DNA of 64,000 nucleotides. It comes from Bradyrhizobium sp. AZCC 1719. Its GTDB lineage: Bacteria; Pseudomonadota; Alphaproteobacteria; Rhizobiales; Xanthobacteraceae. The translations under genes were made by a program, and so were the position numbers. Under the pieces are notes generated by a model that had not been told where the DNA came from, did not search any database, and was given only the letters and a program-made list of their open reading frames with translations. This document shows positions 62,315 through 64,000 of the stretch, piece after piece. The stretch spans positions 6,539,001 to 6,603,000 of the forward strand of contig NZ_JAZHRU010000001.1 of assembly GCF_036924525.1 (NCBI RefSeq), in the 5' to 3' direction. Numbering within the stretch: position 1 is the stretch's first letter; each line of letters opens with the position of its first letter.

Positions 62315-63157
62315 CTAGCCTTTTTTCGGCGACCAGCCATAAGCCTTGATGCAAGCGCCGCCCATCAGCATGGCCCGCTCGCTCTCGCTCAGGCGGCTGG
62401 TCCTGACGAACGGCTCGACCGCCTGCTCGTAGTTCACGACCGCGAACGCGCGCGTCCAGTCCGTGCCCCACAGGCAGCGCTCAAAACCCCAGGCATCGAA
62501 CACGCGCCCGAGCGGGTCCCAAATATCAGGGAAAGGGTACGGTTCGCGGGACAGCGTGCAGGCACCGCTGACCTTGATCACGGCGTTCGCCCGCATGGCG
62601 AGTTCCAGCACCTTCGGAAGCTCGGCCCAGGGTTCGGGCGGCGCCGGCGGCACGCGTGGCTGCAGGATCCCCAGATGGTCGATGATGAACCGCGTGTCGG
62701 GATGGCGATCGATCAGCGCCCTGCCCGCGTCGAGATTGTCCCAGCACAGGATGTTGACCGGAAAATCATGGCGAACCGCCGCGCGCGCAATCCGGTCGAG
62801 GCCGGGATCATCAGGCGCGCGCCGCGCCTCCTTCGTCAGCATGATGCGGATTCCGACCGCGCCCGGCGTCCTCTTCCAGTCGGCGACGACATTGGCCACA
62901 TCAGGGTCATCTGGATCGACCGGCTTGACGATCGCAAGCCGGCCGGGATGGGCCCGCTGCACTTCCACGGCATAGCTGGCGTCGTAACGGTACAGTGAAA
63001 AGGCGGAGATGAAGATCGCCCCGTCGACGCCAACCTTGTCCATCGCCGCCACCATCTCGTCGCCCGTAACGTGATCGGGCCAGTTCGGCACACTGTGCCA
63101 GGGCCGCATCGGACTGTTCGCCTCATAGGCATGGACCTGGGAATCGATGATCGGCAT
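62315..63157 (-). CDS. amidohydrolase-family (TIM-barrel) protein
   Basis: A 280-residue hydrolase or decarboxylase of the amidohydrolase_2 family. MPIIDSQVHAYEANSPMRPW has the metal-binding HxH-like pair; VDGAIFISAFSLYRYD, FIIDHLGILQP and CLWGTDWTRA follow in order. ATG 63157 has AGGA upstream; a much longer frame exists to 63463 without a good start. First gene of a two-gene unit with the aldo/keto reductase. Confidence 0.86.
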   Translation of the reverse strand: MPIIDSQVHAYEANSPMRPWHSVPNWPDHVTGDEMVAAMDKVGVDGAIFISAFSLYRYDASYAVEVQRAHPGRLAIVKPVDPDDPDVANVVADWKRTPGAVGIRIMLTKEARRAPDDPGLDRIARAAVRHDFPVNILCWDNLDAGRALIDRHPDTRFIIDHLGILQPRVPPAPPEPWAELPKVLELAMRANAVIKVSGACTLSREPYPFPDIWDPLGRVFDAWGFERCLWGTDWTRAFAVVNYEQAVEPFVRTSRLSESERAMLMGGACIKAYGWSPKKG

Positions 63158-63496
63158 CGGGGCGGTTCCTCTGTACCGAGATTTTGGACAATGCCGCAGG
63201 CTCGTGTCCAGAGCGCAAAGGCGAGGGCCAACAGCGGAACTGAGGCGGCCTGTTCGATCACCTCGGCTCTGTCGCGCCCGCAATAACGTGGTGGCGCATT
63301 TTTTGTCGGGAAAAAAGCGCAGCGCCCTTTGAGCGCCGTATTTTGAAGCGTAACTTGGGACGCCAAGAAATAAGAAAAATCGATCGTGGGAGGCACGCCA
63401 ATGTGCAGCACGAAAAGTTTCGTTTGGGCATCCCTCGCTTGTTTCCCTCGACTGACCGCGCATTTGCAGGATAGCCCTTCGGCCGAGACATAGCCG
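63158..63496. other. divergent promoter region
   Basis: 339 bases between the amidohydrolase (minus) and PCuAC-like (plus) genes. It contains an imperfect hairpin GCGCATTTTTT / AAAAAAGCGC near 63294-63320 and no credible gene. Confidence 0.45.
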
Positions 63497-63988
63497 ATGA
63501 CCGCGACAGCGACATCAGGTGCTGATGGCGCACGTCCTGATCGCGGCGGCCGGATTACGTTTCTTGTGTTCGGACTGGTTGCTGTTGGACTTTGGCTGAC
63601 GGGCGGGCTCGCCACGGCAGGTGAAGGGCTGCAAGTGACGAACGCCCGGGTGCCTGCGTCCGATCAGATCGGTATCGATCTCCCGCTTGTGATGACGATC
63701 AGGAACGATGCGGCCGAAGCCGACGCCCTGTTGCGCATCCGCTGTCCGTTCGCGAATTTCGCCGTAAAGCACACGGTCGATCGCGGCGAAGGCGCGCCAG
63801 CCATGCGCGAGATCAAGTCGATTCCAATCCCGGAGAGCAAGACGACCGAACTCAAGCACGACGGATATCACGTGATGCTGCTGCAGACGCGGCAGAAGCT
63901 TGTCGACGGCGAGACGTTTACATGTGCCGTCGTTTTCCAGAAAGGTGGAACCAAAGAAACGGAGGTGCAGGTTTCGCGAACGCCCTGA
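63497..63988 (+). CDS. PCuAC-like periplasmic copper chaperone
   Basis: A 163-residue exported protein. An N-terminal membrane helix (ITFLVFGLVAVGLWLTGGLA) precedes a cupredoxin-like domain with the PCuAC pattern of His/Met residues: VKHTV ... MREIKSIPIPE ... HDGYHVMLL. Such proteins deliver Cu(I) to cytochrome oxidase. The usual HxM spacing is altered and the Met content is low. The gene is complete, ending 12 bases from the right edge. Confidence 0.72.
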   Translation: MTATATSGADGARPDRGGRITFLVFGLVAVGLWLTGGLATAGEGLQVTNARVPASDQIGIDLPLVMTIRNDAAEADALLRIRCPFANFAVKHTVDRGEGAPAMREIKSIPIPESKTTELKHDGYHVMLLQTRQKLVDGETFTCAVVFQKGGTKETEVQVSRTP

Positions 63989-64000
63989 TCGCGACAGCGG

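Overview
The window is GC-rich, gene-dense chromosomal DNA of an alphaproteobacterium, most likely a Bradyrhizobium or close relative (inference). The reasons are codon usage, many small overlapping operons, DUF1236, DUF6352 and DUF6505 type proteins, many Bug/Tct-type solute-binding proteins, and several families of short palindromic intergenic repeats of the kind common in that genus. No rRNA, tRNA or CRISPR array was seen.

Layout: 0-5.4 kb holds an iron-sulfur/P-loop maturation-like cluster (multi-cluster ferredoxin protein, Mrp/NBP35 ATPase, a lipoate/biotin ligase-like protein, DUF6505 and DUF6352). 5.4-14.5 kb is a catabolic cluster with an acetylpolyamine-amidohydrolase-like enzyme, a GntR regulator, a class II aldolase, a complete peptide-type ABC importer and a GhrA-like reductase. 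14.8-20 kb has a four-gene operon (Bug-type binding protein, PDC-lactonase-like hydrolase, D-2-hydroxyacid dehydrogenase, alpha/beta hydrolase), divergent from a split thiamine-diphosphate decarboxylase. 21-24.7 kb is the glyoxylate-to-glycerate operon gcl-hyi-glxR. 25-30 kb has a permease, a PanE-family reductase and Crp and IclR regulators.

30.4-44.3 kb is an oxalate catabolic region: an ADP-forming acyl-CoA synthetase, a GntR regulator, oxalyl-CoA decarboxylase (oxc), formyl-CoA:oxalate CoA-transferase (frc), a tripartite tricarboxylate-type transporter (TctC-TctB-TctA), an OxlT-like MFS carrier and a CBS-domain protein. Six copies of one inverted repeat, TGGYAT-N5-ATRCCA, lie before these units and before a 45-residue protein gene, which suggests one GntR-controlled regulon. 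With the PanE-family enzyme (a homologue family of the oxalyl-CoA reductase of Methylobacterium) and gcl-hyi-glxR, the window could encode both oxalate oxidation (oxc/frc) and assimilation by way of glyoxylate.

45.6-57 kb looks acquired or rearranged. It has a lipoprotein, a LuxR regulator with a non-phosphorylatable receiver, an IS4-family element inserted with a 9-bp target duplication into a palindromic repeat, and a type I secretion operon whose likely cargo are two glycine-rich repeat proteins. Next comes an unusual pair, archaeal-type FBP aldolase/phosphatase and PPi-type phosphofructokinase, bracketed by a decayed copy of the 5' end of the downstream nitronate monooxygenase gene. A similar decayed copy of the frc 3' end lies beyond an MFS gene at 38 kb. 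The last 7 kb carries oxidoreductases, a ParE-type toxin-antitoxin pair, an aldo/keto reductase, an amidohydrolase and a PCuAC-like copper chaperone.
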